DNA from: DATAWK01 sp036267255
Lineage (GTDB): Bacteria; Acidobacteriota; Terriglobia; Terriglobales; Acidobacteriaceae
NCBI GenBank assembly: GCA_036267255.1
Contig: DATAWK010000041.1
Location: 682,001 to 746,000, forward strand
Length of the DNA: 64,000 bases
Direction: 5' to 3'
A program made the translations under genes and the position numbers. This document shows positions 7,976 to 18,100 of the stretch, piece after piece (positions within the stretch are counted from its first letter, which is position 1; each line of letters begins with the position of its first letter). The notes below the pieces were generated by a model. The model made no database searches, was not told where the DNA came from, and worked only from the letters and a program-made list of their open reading frames with translations.

Positions 7976-9145
7976 ATGCTGCACGACGAGCAGAGCGCAC
8001 CTCCGAATCCAGGCGTGGCCGCAAACCCAGTGCCTGCTGCCGGGACCGTTGCGAGTAACGAACCCAGCCCTCCGCCAGCGACACTGATTTACGACGACTG
8101 GTACCCTGCGATGCGCAGCGATGCTCTGCGCGGGCGCCAGACAGCGACGACGCAGTTGCTGGGAATTCCGATGTTGCTGGGCCGTACAGCGGAGGGTAAG
8201 CTCTTCGCCATGCGCGATAGTTGCCCGCATCGCGGCATTCCGCTTTCCTATGGACGCTTCGACAGTAAGGCTGTCACCTGCAAATACCACGGTTGGCAAT
8301 TCGAGCCGGTCAGTGGCCGGTGTATGGAAATTCCCTCGCTCACCCAGCACGACACGCTGGATTGCAGCCGCATTTTTGCCACGGCTTACCCCTGCGAGCT
8401 GCGAGATGGCTATGCATGGGTCTATGTTCCGACCCCAGGCTCGGGTCGTCTGTCGGTGGAGGATCGCGCCAAGCTGCCCATCGTGCCGGAGTTGCCAAAA
8501 TTCGGCGCTCGCTTCCGGTCCTCGCATCTGGTTGCAGATTTGCCCTGCAACGTGGATCACGGAATCATCGGACTGATGGACCCGGCCCATGGGCCTTTTG
8601 TTCATCAGTCCTGGTGGTGGCGCACGCAGCACAGCATTCACGAGAAAGAAAAGCATTTTGAGCCGATTCCGCAGGGCTTTCGCATGTCCGCACACGCGCC
8701 CTCCGGCAACAGTGCACCTTACAAGCTGCTGGGCGTCTATGGCCAGCCCATCACCACGACTATTGATTTTGTTCTGCCGAATCGCCGGTATGAGACGATC
8801 CGTTGCGGAGACAAGTGGTTCAGCAGCCTGACCACCGTCACGCCGGTTACGGCAACGCGCAGCCGCATTGATGTCTATGCCGCGTGGAATGTCTTTTACC
8901 ACGTGCCTTTTGTTACTACGGTCGCGAGATTCTTTGGCGAGCGTTTTGTGGAACAAGACCGCATGACGATGGTGCAGCAGGCGGCTGGCCTGCAATACAA
9001 TCCGGCGCTCATGCTGATCGACGATGCCGATCGTCCGGCCAAGTGGTATTTTGCACTGAAACAGGCCCGGCTGAACGTTGCTGCCAGCGGTGGAAATTTC
9101 GTCCATCCACTCACTGGCCCGGTCACACTACGATGGCGGAGTTAG
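7976..9145 (+). CDS. Rieske [2Fe-2S] aromatic-ring-hydroxylating-type oxygenase, alpha subunit
   Basis: A 389-residue Rieske non-haem iron oxygenase. The cluster ligands are Cys-Pro-His near residue 83 (SCPHRGIPLSYGRFD) and Cys-Lys-Tyr-His near 102 (CKYHGWQFEP). The catalytic iron site is seen as DHGIIGLMDPAHGPFVH. The layout is that of the vanillate demethylase/PaO/cholesterol-desaturase (Neverland) group, which act on bulky substrates. The first 35 residues are Pro/Ala-rich and probably disordered. The ribosome site GAAGGA precedes ATG 7976. No ferredoxin or reductase gene is adjacent. Location behind an HpnI-like gene hints at a polycyclic lipid substrate, but this is inference only. Confidence 0.8.
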   Translation: MLHDEQSAPPNPGVAANPVPAAGTVASNEPSPPPATLIYDDWYPAMRSDALRGRQTATTQLLGIPMLLGRTAEGKLFAMRDSCPHRGIPLSYGRFDSKAVTCKYHGWQFEPVSGRCMEIPSLTQHDTLDCSRIFATAYPCELRDGYAWVYVPTPGSGRLSVEDRAKLPIVPELPKFGARFRSSHLVADLPCNVDHGIIGLMDPAHGPFVHQSWWWRTQHSIHEKEKHFEPIPQGFRMSAHAPSGNSAPYKLLGVYGQPITTTIDFVLPNRRYETIRCGDKWFSSLTTVTPVTATRSRIDVYAAWNVFYHVPFVTTVARFFGERFVEQDRMTMVQQAAGLQYNPALMLIDDADRPAKWYFALKQARLNVAASGGNFVHPLTGPVTLRWRS

Positions 9146-9162
9146 CAAACACGGCGTACACT

Positions 9163-9181
9163 CGCGAACCTAGTGTTCGCG
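9163..9181 (+). terminator. Small inverted repeat after the Rieske gene
   Basis: A perfect 7-bp stem (CGCGAAC/GTTCGCG) with a 5-base loop sits in the 37-base gap between the Rieske gene and the convergent GH57 gene. It is followed on the plus strand by only three Ts, so it is a weak or bidirectional terminator at best. Confidence 0.4.
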
Positions 9182-9182
9182 T

Positions 9183-11648
9183 TTACTCTTCCACAATCAA
9201 CTCATCCAGCTGAAGATCAAATTTTCTGCCCAGCTCAAGAAACTTCTCTGTCCATTCGGCATTCTGTTCTGTCCCTTCGCTCGTTGGTGCAGTCTGCAGC
9301 ATCGTGTTCCAGATGTTCTGTGCCTGCCAGAAGTTCACCTCAAAAGGCAGTGCATGCAACGCCTCGGTCATCTCCAGCACAGATTCCAAAATGGGCATGT
9401 TCCCGGGATTCTGCTGCAGCTTATCCATCGCGCGCTTAATCATCCGGCTGGCGATATAGCCAAGCACAGAGCCATTCAGTGGAACCTCATCCGCCCTGGC
9501 CTGCGCAACCAAACCCAGTAGGCGCATGGCATCGAAAGGTTCCTTTTCGAGCACGCTTCGTACATCGGCATTCAATACGAATTCTGCTGCTAGCATCAGG
9601 GCCTGTGGCTTGGGCATTCCTGTCTGGCTTAAGAAGTGCATCAAGGAAATGTGATCTTCATACAGGCCGCGCAGGTGACCTTCCATTTCCGTCAGTGTGG
9701 AATCCAGAATGCCTTGCAGAATGCGCCGCTGCTCATCGCGGAACAGGGAACTGAGAGAGTAGGCCGTATCGCCAAAATAGTGATCGAAAAGACGGATCAC
9801 GCCCGGCAAATCGGCATGGTCTACGGCATTGCGTGTCTGCAGGGCAAAGTTGGCGAAGGCATTTGCATCCTGTTCGTTCGTGCGGCGGACTGCAGCCGAA
9901 AGATTCTGGTCTCCCAGATGCAGCACGGCGTAATCGATGGGCTCGCATTCCTGCGTGATATGCGAACATATCTCGGCCTGCCCAATGGCGATGCGCCCCC
10001 GGCCGGAGCTGAAGACCTCGGATGTTTTGCGCTGGATGTCGTAGCAGAAAAGCTCGCCGGAATCTCCGTAGTTCTCAAAGATGGAGCTGATGGCATAGTG
10101 TGCGCCCACCTGTTCCAGATCGATCCTCTCGGTGCGGATGTAGCGTCGATAGATGGCGGCGCCGTCCTGCTGTTCCGGCACATTGCTTTTGGCTGCCTGC
10201 AGCCGGGTGAGAAACTCTGCTTCCAGGGCCACGCCCGGATCACCAAAGAGCGCCGCAGCCAGCTGCAGTACGCGTCCTGCATAGGAGATGATCTGCACGG
10301 TTTCAATGCCGGAAATGTCATCGAAGAACCAGGCGCAGCTGGTGAACATCAGCAGTGCGTGGCGTTCCATTTCCATCAATTTCAAAACACGTGTCTGTTC
10401 CTCATGCGTCAGGGAATGTGTGGCATGTTCCTCCATGAACTGCTGCACGTTTTCCGGTGCGCGATTGAGAATGACGCGAATGTATCCATCGCGTGCGGCC
10501 CACAGGTCTTTCAGTAAAGGCTTGGCTGCCTCTTCCACCAGGGGTGTGATCGCATCGCGCAGCCAGTCGAGAGATTTCCGCAGCGGTGTGCGCCACTTCT
10601 GATTCCATCCAAAGTGCCCGCTGTTGCAGCCGCAATCGGCACGCCAGCGCTCCACTCCATGCACACAACTCCAGGAAGAATCTTCGTTGATCTCTGCTTC
10701 GTGAGTAGGCGGAAATTTTTCCAGAAACTCCCCATAGTTGGTCGGCCGGGCATCGCTATTCTGCTCGATCCATTGCAGCGCATAGGAGAGAGCCATCTCT
10801 CCATGCTTGTGATGGTGGCCGTAGCTCTCTCCATCGGTGGCAATATGGACTAGTTGTGCGTGCGTGGTGTCTTTGTGAAATCCACCAAGCAGCCATTTGG
10901 CAAAGTTGATTCCGCTGTCCAGCAGACCCTCAAAAGCAACGGCGCGGGAAATCGGGCCGTTATAGAAGAAAACAGCAATGCTGCGGCCTTCGTTCAACTG
11001 GATCCGGTAAGGCTGCGTCGTATCTACACTGGCGTTGGGCATTTCAACCCATTCGGCAGGTTCCTCGTCAACCGATTTTGCGATGGGCCGCACACGCGCA
11101 CATTGGTGCGGAGCGAGGATGGTAAAGCGGATGCCGTGCTGCGCCAGCAGATCGAGACTCTTCCGATCGACAGCAGTCTCAGCCAGCCACATGCCTTCCG
11201 GCTTGCGTCCAAAGCGGCTTTCAAAGTCTGCGATGCCCCAACGGATTTGCGTGACGCGGTCGCGCATATTCGCCAGCGGCATAATCACATGGTTGTACAC
11301 CTGTGCCAGTGCTGAGCCGTGTCCGCCAAATCGTTTCTGGCTGGTGCGGTCGGCGTCGAGGATCATCTGCAGCGTGCGTCCGGCATTTTCCTTGAGCCAG
11401 GACAGTAGCGTAGGGCCAAAGTTAAAGCTGATGCGGGAATAGTTGTTGATGATGCGGATGATCTTATCTTCCGCATTCAGAATGCGCGAGGCCCCGTTGG
11501 GTGCGTAGCACTCCGCTGTGATGCGTTCATTCCAGTCATGGTAGGGCGCAGCGGATTCCTCTACTTCGACCGTTTCCAGCCATGCATTCTCCCGTGGTGG
11601 CTGATAAAAATGGCCGTGTACGCAGATGTAGCGTTCCGCTGATGCCAT
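9183..11648 (-). CDS. Glycoside hydrolase family 57 protein with DUF3536
   Basis: An 821-residue cytoplasmic protein (no signal peptide). The N-terminal third is a GH57 (beta/alpha)7 barrel: HGHFYQPPRENAW at residues 10-22, the nucleophile-region motif WLAETAVD near 155, and IATDGESYGHHHKHGE near 270. The C-terminal two thirds match the DUF3536 extension common in this subgroup. GH57 members are alpha-amylases, branching enzymes or alpha-galactosidases; for the DUF3536 subgroup no activity is firmly known to me, so an alpha-glucan substrate is inference. It is followed 23 bases on by nothing co-directional; the AlkA-like gene lies just upstream on the same strand (24-base gap), so a short operon is possible. 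Confidence 0.85.
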   Translation of the reverse strand: MASAERYICVHGHFYQPPRENAWLETVEVEESAAPYHDWNERITAECYAPNGASRILNAEDKIIRIINNYSRISFNFGPTLLSWLKENAGRTLQMILDADRTSQKRFGGHGSALAQVYNHVIMPLANMRDRVTQIRWGIADFESRFGRKPEGMWLAETAVDRKSLDLLAQHGIRFTILAPHQCARVRPIAKSVDEEPAEWVEMPNASVDTTQPYRIQLNEGRSIAVFFYNGPISRAVAFEGLLDSGINFAKWLLGGFHKDTTHAQLVHIATDGESYGHHHKHGEMALSYALQWIEQNSDARPTNYGEFLEKFPPTHEAEINEDSSWSCVHGVERWRADCGCNSGHFGWNQKWRTPLRKSLDWLRDAITPLVEEAAKPLLKDLWAARDGYIRVILNRAPENVQQFMEEHATHSLTHEEQTRVLKLMEMERHALLMFTSCAWFFDDISGIETVQIISYAGRVLQLAAALFGDPGVALEAEFLTRLQAAKSNVPEQQDGAAIYRRYIRTERIDLEQVGAHYAISSIFENYGDSGELFCYDIQRKTSEVFSSGRGRIAIGQAEICSHITQECEPIDYAVLHLGDQNLSAAVRRTNEQDANAFANFALQTRNAVDHADLPGVIRLFDHYFGDTAYSLSSLFRDEQRRILQGILDSTLTEMEGHLRGLYEDHISLMHFLSQTGMPKPQALMLAAEFVLNADVRSVLEKEPFDAMRLLGLVAQARADEVPLNGSVLGYIASRMIKRAMDKLQQNPGNMPILESVLEMTEALHALPFEVNFWQAQNIWNTMLQTAPTSEGTEQNAEWTEKFLELGRKFDLQLDELIVEE

Positions 11649-11671
11649 GCTGTTACTTCTTCTCCATACAA

Positions 11672-12397
11672 TTACTTCTTCTTTTTTGTGGCTGCTTTCG
11701 CCGGTGCCTTTGGTTTCGCCGCTTCTGCCATCGCTGCCAGATCACAGGCACGCCACAGGTACCAACTCGCAATGCTGCACCAGGGATGCCAGCGCGCGGC
11801 ACGACGGCGCATGGTATCGGCATCGGGCAAATCCTTCGTTTCGACGCGCATACCGGGTCGCAGCTTACCAAAGGTCAGGGCAAATCCCTTGCGAACTCCG
11901 TAATCGTTGACCGGCAGCACATTCGGTCTGCCCAAGCGGAATATCAGCAGCATCTCGACTGTCCATACGCCAATACCTCGTACCTGGGTCAGGTGCGCGA
12001 TGACGTCTTCATCGTCCATACGGCGTAGTTTCGACATGGGTGGGACAATACCGGCGCAGGTTTTTTCCGCCAGATCGCGTAATGCAGCCAGCTTGTTACC
12101 CGATAGTCCTGCAGCACGCAGCCTCTCCTGCGGCAACAGCAGCAATATTTCCGGGGTTGGATGATTGTCGCCAAAAAGTGCTAACACGCGGTCATGAATG
12201 GTCTTGGCCGCGCGGCCATGTAGTTGTTGATAGATGATAGATTCCAGCAGCGCCTCGAAGGGGGATTCGGTCCGCTTCAGCTGCATTGTAAAAGGCCCAG
12301 CACGGTCGATGAGTTGTCCCAGCTTGCGATCGCTGGCAACCAGCGCACTGCAGGCAAGGGTATGGTCGTAGCGAACGGGACGCAGACGATCCGTCAT
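11672..12397 (-). CDS. AlkA-like DNA-3-methyladenine glycosylase (HhH-GPD)
   Basis: A 241-residue base-excision glycosylase. The helix-hairpin-helix reads LTQVRGIGVWTVEMLL and is followed by the catalytic Asp in LPVNDYGVRKGF, the HhH-GPD signature. A conserved Trp-rich segment (WHPWCSIASWYLWR) ends the fold. It lacks the N-terminal TBP-like domain of E. coli AlkA and is close in size to the short DNA-3-methyladenine glycosylase II proteins. There is no Cys cluster, so it is not an Nth/MutY type. The C-terminus is a Pro/Ala/Lys tail ending in four Lys, probably adding DNA affinity. It removes alkylated purines. It is divergent from the aldehyde dehydrogenase gene across 45 bases. Confidence 0.85.
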   Translation of the reverse strand: MTDRLRPVRYDHTLACSALVASDRKLGQLIDRAGPFTMQLKRTESPFEALLESIIYQQLHGRAAKTIHDRVLALFGDNHPTPEILLLLPQERLRAAGLSGNKLAALRDLAEKTCAGIVPPMSKLRRMDDEDVIAHLTQVRGIGVWTVEMLLIFRLGRPNVLPVNDYGVRKGFALTFGKLRPGMRVETKDLPDADTMRRRAARWHPWCSIASWYLWRACDLAAMAEAAKPKAPAKAATKKKK

Positions 12398-12442
12398 CGT
12401 CCCAGTCTATACACTGGCGTGTTGCAGGACTAGGAACCGAAA

Positions 12443-13939
12443 ATGAACACGAAAAAAGCTGCCCCTCAAAAAACACCGGACTCTGGGTTTTCTTCGAAAG
12501 AGATCGGATTTCTAATCGGCGGCCAGGAACATCGCAGCGGCCAACGCATCGCTGTTTATGCCCCGTATGATCAGGTCGAAATCGGTTGCTTCTGGCAGGC
12601 GACACGTGCCGATGCGGACGCTGCGGTTGCCGCTGCGGTGCGCAGTTTTGCTCACACACGCGCCTTGTCGTCTTATGAGCGCCACCGGATTCTGACCGCA
12701 GTTGCTGTGCATCTAGCGGAGAAACGAGAAGCGTTTGCCAGCACCATAGTTGCCGAGGCAGGCAAGCCCATCACCGCCGCACGTGCCGAAGTCGACCGCG
12801 CGATCTTCACCTTCCGCATTGCAGCCGAAGAGGCGACACGGATGGGTGGCGAAATCATGCCGCTCGATTTGCTGCCAACTACCACAGGACGCTGGGGCTT
12901 GTCGCGGCGTTTTCCTCTGGGGCCCGTGCTGGCCGTCACGCCGTTTAATTTTCCGTTAAATCTTGTAGCGCATAAGCTGGCGCCAGCCATTGCCTGCGGC
13001 TGCCCGGTTCTGTTGAAGCCTGCGCCCCAGACGCCTTTCAGCGCGTATGCACTGGTGCGCGCCATCCTTGACGCCGGTTGGCCTGCCGATGCGCTGGCCT
13101 TTCTGCCGCTCTCGAATCAGGATACGGCGCATCTGGTGGAACAAGACCATCGCATCCGCGTCCTCAGCTTTACCGGTAGCGCGCGGGTTGGGTGGGAGCT
13201 GAAGGCAAAGGCAGCAAAAAAGCGTGTGCTGTTGGAACTGGGCGGTAATGCTGCGGTCATCGTGCATAGCGACTGGCCTGATTTGACCGATGTCGCGCAG
13301 CGCGTCGCCAACGGAGGATTCTCCTATGCCGGGCAGAGCTGTATCTCCGTGCAGCGCGTGTATGTCGAACGCACTATTTTTGCGCCATTTATGAATTTGC
13401 TGCTGGAGCGCGTGGCTGCGTTGCATGCGGGTGATCCTGCGGAAGAGACGACCGACATCGGTCCTGTCATTCGTCCCGCGGATGCGGAGCGCATCGAGCA
13501 GTGGGTACAACAGGCCGTTCGGGACGGAGCGAAATTGCTCGCCGGCGGCACGCGACGAGGGTCGTTACTTGCTCCAACTGTCTTGACTGGAACGCGTTCC
13601 CCAATGGCTGTTCTGGATGAGGAGATATTCGGCCCCGTCATTGTGGTGGAACCCTATGAATCCTTCGATGGCGCGGTGGCAGCGGTCAATCAATCCCGCT
13701 ACGGCCTGCAGGCAGGATTGTTTACGACCCATGTAAGCCATATCTTCCATGCCTATAACGAACTGGAAGTGGGCGCAGTGATCGTCGGAGATGTTCCGAC
13801 CTGGCGATTGGATCCGATGCCGTACGGAGGCGTTAAAGATTCTGGTCAGGGACGCGAAGGCCTGCGTAATGCCATGGAAGAAATGACGGAACCGCGTTTG
13901 TTAGTGATGGCACTGGATGGGCCAGATCACAAGATATAG
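12443..13939 (+). CDS. NAD(P)-dependent aldehyde dehydrogenase
   Basis: A 498-residue member of the aldehyde dehydrogenase superfamily. The general base Glu is in LLELGGN near residue 260 and the catalytic Cys in GQSCISV near residue 300. The cofactor-binding Asn is in PFNFPL, and FTGSARVGWEL marks the NAD(P) loop. A terminal EIFGPVIVVEPY block is complete. The overall sequence resembles the lactaldehyde/non-phosphorylating glyceraldehyde-3-phosphate/sulfolactaldehyde branch, but substrate cannot be fixed by eye. The ribosome site AGGA precedes ATG 12443. It stands alone: the next gene begins 257 bases later and belongs to the respiratory block. Confidence 0.88.
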   Translation: MNTKKAAPQKTPDSGFSSKEIGFLIGGQEHRSGQRIAVYAPYDQVEIGCFWQATRADADAAVAAAVRSFAHTRALSSYERHRILTAVAVHLAEKREAFASTIVAEAGKPITAARAEVDRAIFTFRIAAEEATRMGGEIMPLDLLPTTTGRWGLSRRFPLGPVLAVTPFNFPLNLVAHKLAPAIACGCPVLLKPAPQTPFSAYALVRAILDAGWPADALAFLPLSNQDTAHLVEQDHRIRVLSFTGSARVGWELKAKAAKKRVLLELGGNAAVIVHSDWPDLTDVAQRVANGGFSYAGQSCISVQRVYVERTIFAPFMNLLLERVAALHAGDPAEETTDIGPVIRPADAERIEQWVQQAVRDGAKLLAGGTRRGSLLAPTVLTGTRSPMAVLDEEIFGPVIVVEPYESFDGAVAAVNQSRYGLQAGLFTTHVSHIFHAYNELEVGAVIVGDVPTWRLDPMPYGGVKDSGQGREGLRNAMEEMTEPRLLVMALDGPDHKI

Positions 13940-14052
13940 GGCCTCAAGAAAATTTTTGCCGTGTAATTTGTGACCATTGGCATTAAAACAGAAGATGTAG
14001 TGTAATTCTTTCGAAGCAGAAAGTAGTTTTTTTACGGCGCGAAGCCGCGAGC

Positions 14053-14081
14053 GTAGCAAGCGCATACACTGCTGCTATACT
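14053..14081 (+). promoter_or_regulatory. Possible promoter of the respiratory gene block
   Basis: A TATACT hexamer at 14076-14081 is a good -10 box; the -35 match at the right distance (GTAGCA, 14053-14058) is poor. It lies 115 bases before actA in the 257-base gap after the aldehyde dehydrogenase. No other structure was seen in this gap. Confidence 0.25.
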
Positions 14082-14196
14082 CAGATGTTCAAGAACACAG
14101 CTAGGTTGCAATACCACGCAATTACCTCGTTACCGGCCTGGCCGGATAACCTCCGCAACGGCCACGAGCCCCGCAATGAAGTAGGGATTTGTATTC

Positions 14197-15075
14197 ATGG
14201 CGCAGATTTTTGATCGCAGTTCCAACTCCCTCGCAAGAATCAGTCTGGTTCTTTCTGGAATCATCGTTATTGCGCTGGGAGTTACCCTGAACTACCTGCA
14301 GCGTTCGCCCTGGGTCACACGGCAGGGGCAACGCCCGGATCAGCCAGTTCCGTTCAGCCATAAGCACCATGTGCAGGGTCTGGGTCTGCAGTGCCAGTAC
14401 TGCCACACCTCCGTCGAAAATTCCAGCTACGCCGGCATTCCGCCGACCAAGACCTGCATGAACTGCCATGCGCAGATATGGACCAATGCCGAGCTGCTGG
14501 CGCCGGTGCGCAACAGCTGGGCCACCGGGCAGTCGATCGTGTGGACCAAGGTGCATGATCTGCCAGACTACGTTTACTTCAACCACTCGATCCACGTAAA
14601 TAAAGGCATTGGATGTTCTAGTTGTCATGGCCGCGTGGATGAAATGCCGTTGATGTATCAGGAAAGTTCGTTGCAGATGGAGTGGTGTCTGAACTGTCAT
14701 CGCAATCCGGCGAAGAACCTCCGCCCAACCGCGCAGATTTATCAGATGGCATGGCAAGGCCCGACGACCGACCATCCCGTTTGGTGTGGTTCGGATGGGA
14801 TAACCCCGGGGGTGCCGACGGCGCAAACCGTCAACTGTACGTTGCAGGACCCATCAAACTCAGGCGCGCAACTGGCGGCTCTGGAAATTCCGGCACTGGC
14901 TGGCACGCACGCGGCAAACACGACAGCCTCCGATGCGGGTATCGCAATGGTGCCGGCATCGTCACTGCACTACGTAAAGTTCACCGATCAGGAATCCCTC
15001 GGGAAATATCTGATCGTGCAGTATCACATCCGTCCGCCAAACGAACTCACCAGTTGTGACACTTGCCACAGATGA
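14197..15075 (+). CDS. actA: ActA, pentahaem cytochrome c subunit of alternative complex III
   Basis: A 292-residue periplasmic cytochrome anchored by one N-terminal helix (residues about 12-32). Five CxxCH haem motifs are visible in order: CQYCH, CMNCH, CSSCH, CLNCH and, at the very C-terminus, CDTCH. This count and the anchor fit ActA, which collects electrons from the iron-sulfur subunit and passes them to the monohaem subunit or the oxidase. The stretch between haems 4 and 5 is long (about 100 residues) and Ala/Thr-rich. It is the first gene of a co-directional run that continues to the oxidase genes. Confidence 0.93.
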   Translation: MAQIFDRSSNSLARISLVLSGIIVIALGVTLNYLQRSPWVTRQGQRPDQPVPFSHKHHVQGLGLQCQYCHTSVENSSYAGIPPTKTCMNCHAQIWTNAELLAPVRNSWATGQSIVWTKVHDLPDYVYFNHSIHVNKGIGCSSCHGRVDEMPLMYQESSLQMEWCLNCHRNPAKNLRPTAQIYQMAWQGPTTDHPVWCGSDGITPGVPTAQTVNCTLQDPSNSGAQLAALEIPALAGTHAANTTASDAGIAMVPASSLHYVKFTDQESLGKYLIVQYHIRPPNELTSCDTCHR

Positions 15076-15107
15076 TCCACGAGCAGACAACCAGCAAGGG
15101 TTACAAA

Positions 15108-18100
15108 ATGGGTGAATCAGAGAATACGCTTCACGAGGCACAGGATTTGAACATGGCCAAGGAAACCGGGATTGCAACGGTCGAAACGAAACAATCAGAA
15201 GCGCCGCAGTTGTTGGAGTCGACGCGAGTAAAACTGGCTGGCGCCACCGGCAAGCAATATTGGCGTAGTGTGGATGAACTGGCCGGGACTCCGGAGTTTG
15301 AGCAGGCATTGCTGCGGGAATTCCCCCAGCATGCCTCCGAGTGGGTGGATCCTGTCTCGCGCCGCGGATTTTTGAAGCTTATGGGTGCTTCTCTGGCGCT
15401 GGCTGGCTTGACCGGCTGCACCAAGCAACCGGAAGAACCGATCTATCCCTATGTGAAGCAACCGGAAGACCTTGTTCTGGGCAAGCCGGTTTATTTTGCC
15501 ACGGCGCACCCGTTCCCGATGGGTTCCGTGCCGCTGCTGGTCAAGAGCGATGCCTATCGCCCCATCAAGGTGGATGGCAACCCGGAACATCCGATGAACC
15601 ATGGCACCACGGATGCCTACACGCAGGGCACACTGCTCGGACTCTATGATCCAGATCGTTCGCAGCGGGTGCTTTATCGCGGAGAGACGCGTACCTACCC
15701 CAATTTCATGGCTGACTTTCGCGCCATGCTGGCCGAAAAACGCGCTTCCGGCGGGCAGGGGCTTTACATTCTCAGCGGCACCGTCGTTTCTCCCACTCTG
15801 GCCGAGCAGTGGAAGAAAGCGCAGCAGTCGTTCCCCAATGCCAAGTGGGCGCAGTATGATCCCATCAATCGCGATTCTTCGAGAACGGCCTCAAAAGCAG
15901 CGTTTGGCGAATATGTCGACGCCCAATACAAGCTGGATGTAGCCGATGTCGTTGTCTCCTTGGATGCGGACTTCTTGTCCGGCCTGTGGCATCCGGGATT
16001 TCTGAAATTGGCAGGCGACTACTCCAGACGGCGCAAGCTCAATCCCGATGTGACGATGAACCGCCTCTATGCGGTGGAGAGCACGCCATCGACCACCGGC
16101 TTCAAAGCGGACAATCGACTCGGATTGCGCGCCTCGCAGGTTGAGGGCTTTGCTGCTGCACTGGCTGCGGCTGTGGGAGCTGGTTCCGCTCCCAGCGGAT
16201 ATACCTGGACAGACGCCCAGACGGCCTTTTTGAATGCAGCTGCCAAGGACTTGAAGGCCAACGCCGGTAAATCAGTCGTGATTCCCGGTGAGCAGGCCTC
16301 GCCTGCTGTCCACATGGCCGCCATTGCCATCAATCAGGCGTTGGGCAATGCAGGCAAGACGGTCATCTATACCGAGACGATTATGCCGATGCCGACCGAG
16401 CAAACGGCGGAACTGAAGCAACTGGTCGATGATCTGAATGCAGGCAAAGTGGACTGGCTGGTCATCCTCGACGGCAATCCGGTCTATGCCGCACCCGGAG
16501 ATCTGGAGTTTGAAAAGGCTCTTGGCCACGCCAAAACCGTGGTGCATCAAGGCCTGTATGTCGATGAAACGGCGCAAGTTGCCGATTGGCACATCAATGC
16601 TTCCCATTACCTGGAATACTGGTCCGATGTGCGCGCCTACGATGGCACGGTCAGCATCGTCCAGCCGATGATCGATCCGCTCTATAATGGCAAATCCGCG
16701 CATGACATCATTCAGTCGATGCTGGATGATCCGGACATCGGCGGCTATGGCGCAGTCCAGGAAACCTGGAAGCCAATCCTTTCCACCAAGGGCGATTACG
16801 ACTTCCAGTGGCGCAAGGCGCTGCATGATGGCTGGATCGCGGACACCGCTTTTCCGCCGAAATCCGCTGCCGCTAAGACAGGCTCCTTTCCGGCTGCTCC
16901 CGCGCCCGATGTCACGGCGCTCGAGGTGATCTTCCGCCCCGATCCGACGCTGTATGACGGACGTTATGCAAATCTGGGCTGGATGCAGGAGCTGCCAAAG
17001 CCCATTACCAACCTGTCCTGGGACAATGCCGCGTTGATGAGCATGCAGACTATGTCTTCGCTGCAGGTGATCGAAGGCGGCATCATTGAGATTGCATATC
17101 AGGGCCGAACGATCAAGGCGCCAGCACTGGTTGTTCCCGGCCACCCGGATCAGAGCATCTCGCTCTATCTCGGCTCTGGGCGGCGCAACTCAGGCCGCGT
17201 CGGTACAGGTCAGGGCTTCGATGTGGCCCCCATCCGCGTATCGGCTACGCCGCTCTTCTATACCGGAGCGACCGCCAAAAATACGGGCGACGTTTACGAA
17301 TTTGCCATCCCCAAGAGCCATTACATTGACGATCGCGATGCGTTTGCCCGCAGCTACGGCAACATCGAGAAGGCGAACGCGCTCAAGATCGGCTCTGGGC
17401 CAACTTCTCTTGAAGGGGATGAAGCGGAAGGCCGCGGGATTATCCGCTACGCCACGCTCGAGGAGTTCCGCAAAAATCCGAACTTCGCCAACGAGGGCGA
17501 GGAGTATGCCACGCCAGCCAAGGACTTCAGTCTGTTTCCAGGGGACTGGAAATATGAGAAGAATGCCTGGGCGCTGGTCATCGATATGAACTCCTGCGTC
17601 GGCTGCAACGCCTGCATTATCAGTTGTTACGCGGAGAACAATATCGCCGTCGTCGGCAAGCAGGAGGTAAAGATCGGTCGCGACATGCAGTGGATTCGCA
17701 TCGATACCTACTTCGAGGGTGACCTGAATGCTCCGAAGGCTCACTTCCAGCCCATGACATGCCAGCAGTGCGAAAACGCACCCTGCGAACAAGTTTGTCC
17801 TGTTGGCGCTACAGTCCATACGCCGGAAGGCCTGAACGCGATGGTTTACAACCGCTGCGTGGGTACACGGTATTGCTCGAACAACTGTCCCTATAAGGTG
17901 CGCCGCTTCAACTGGCTGCTCTTTTCGGATTATGAGACGGAAAGCCTGAAGCTGATGCGCAATCCCGATGTAACGGTGCGTAGCCGCGGTGTGATGGAAA
18001 AGTGCACCTACTGTGTCCAGCGGATCAGCGCGGCCAAGATCCGTGCCGACAAGGAAAATCGCGATGTGCGCGACGGCGAGATTGTGACAGCATGCCAGCA

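Noticed and set aside
7691..9106. A 471-codon open frame on the minus strand
   Set aside because: Antisense to the glycosyltransferase and Rieske genes; no domain, ribosome site or plausible start.
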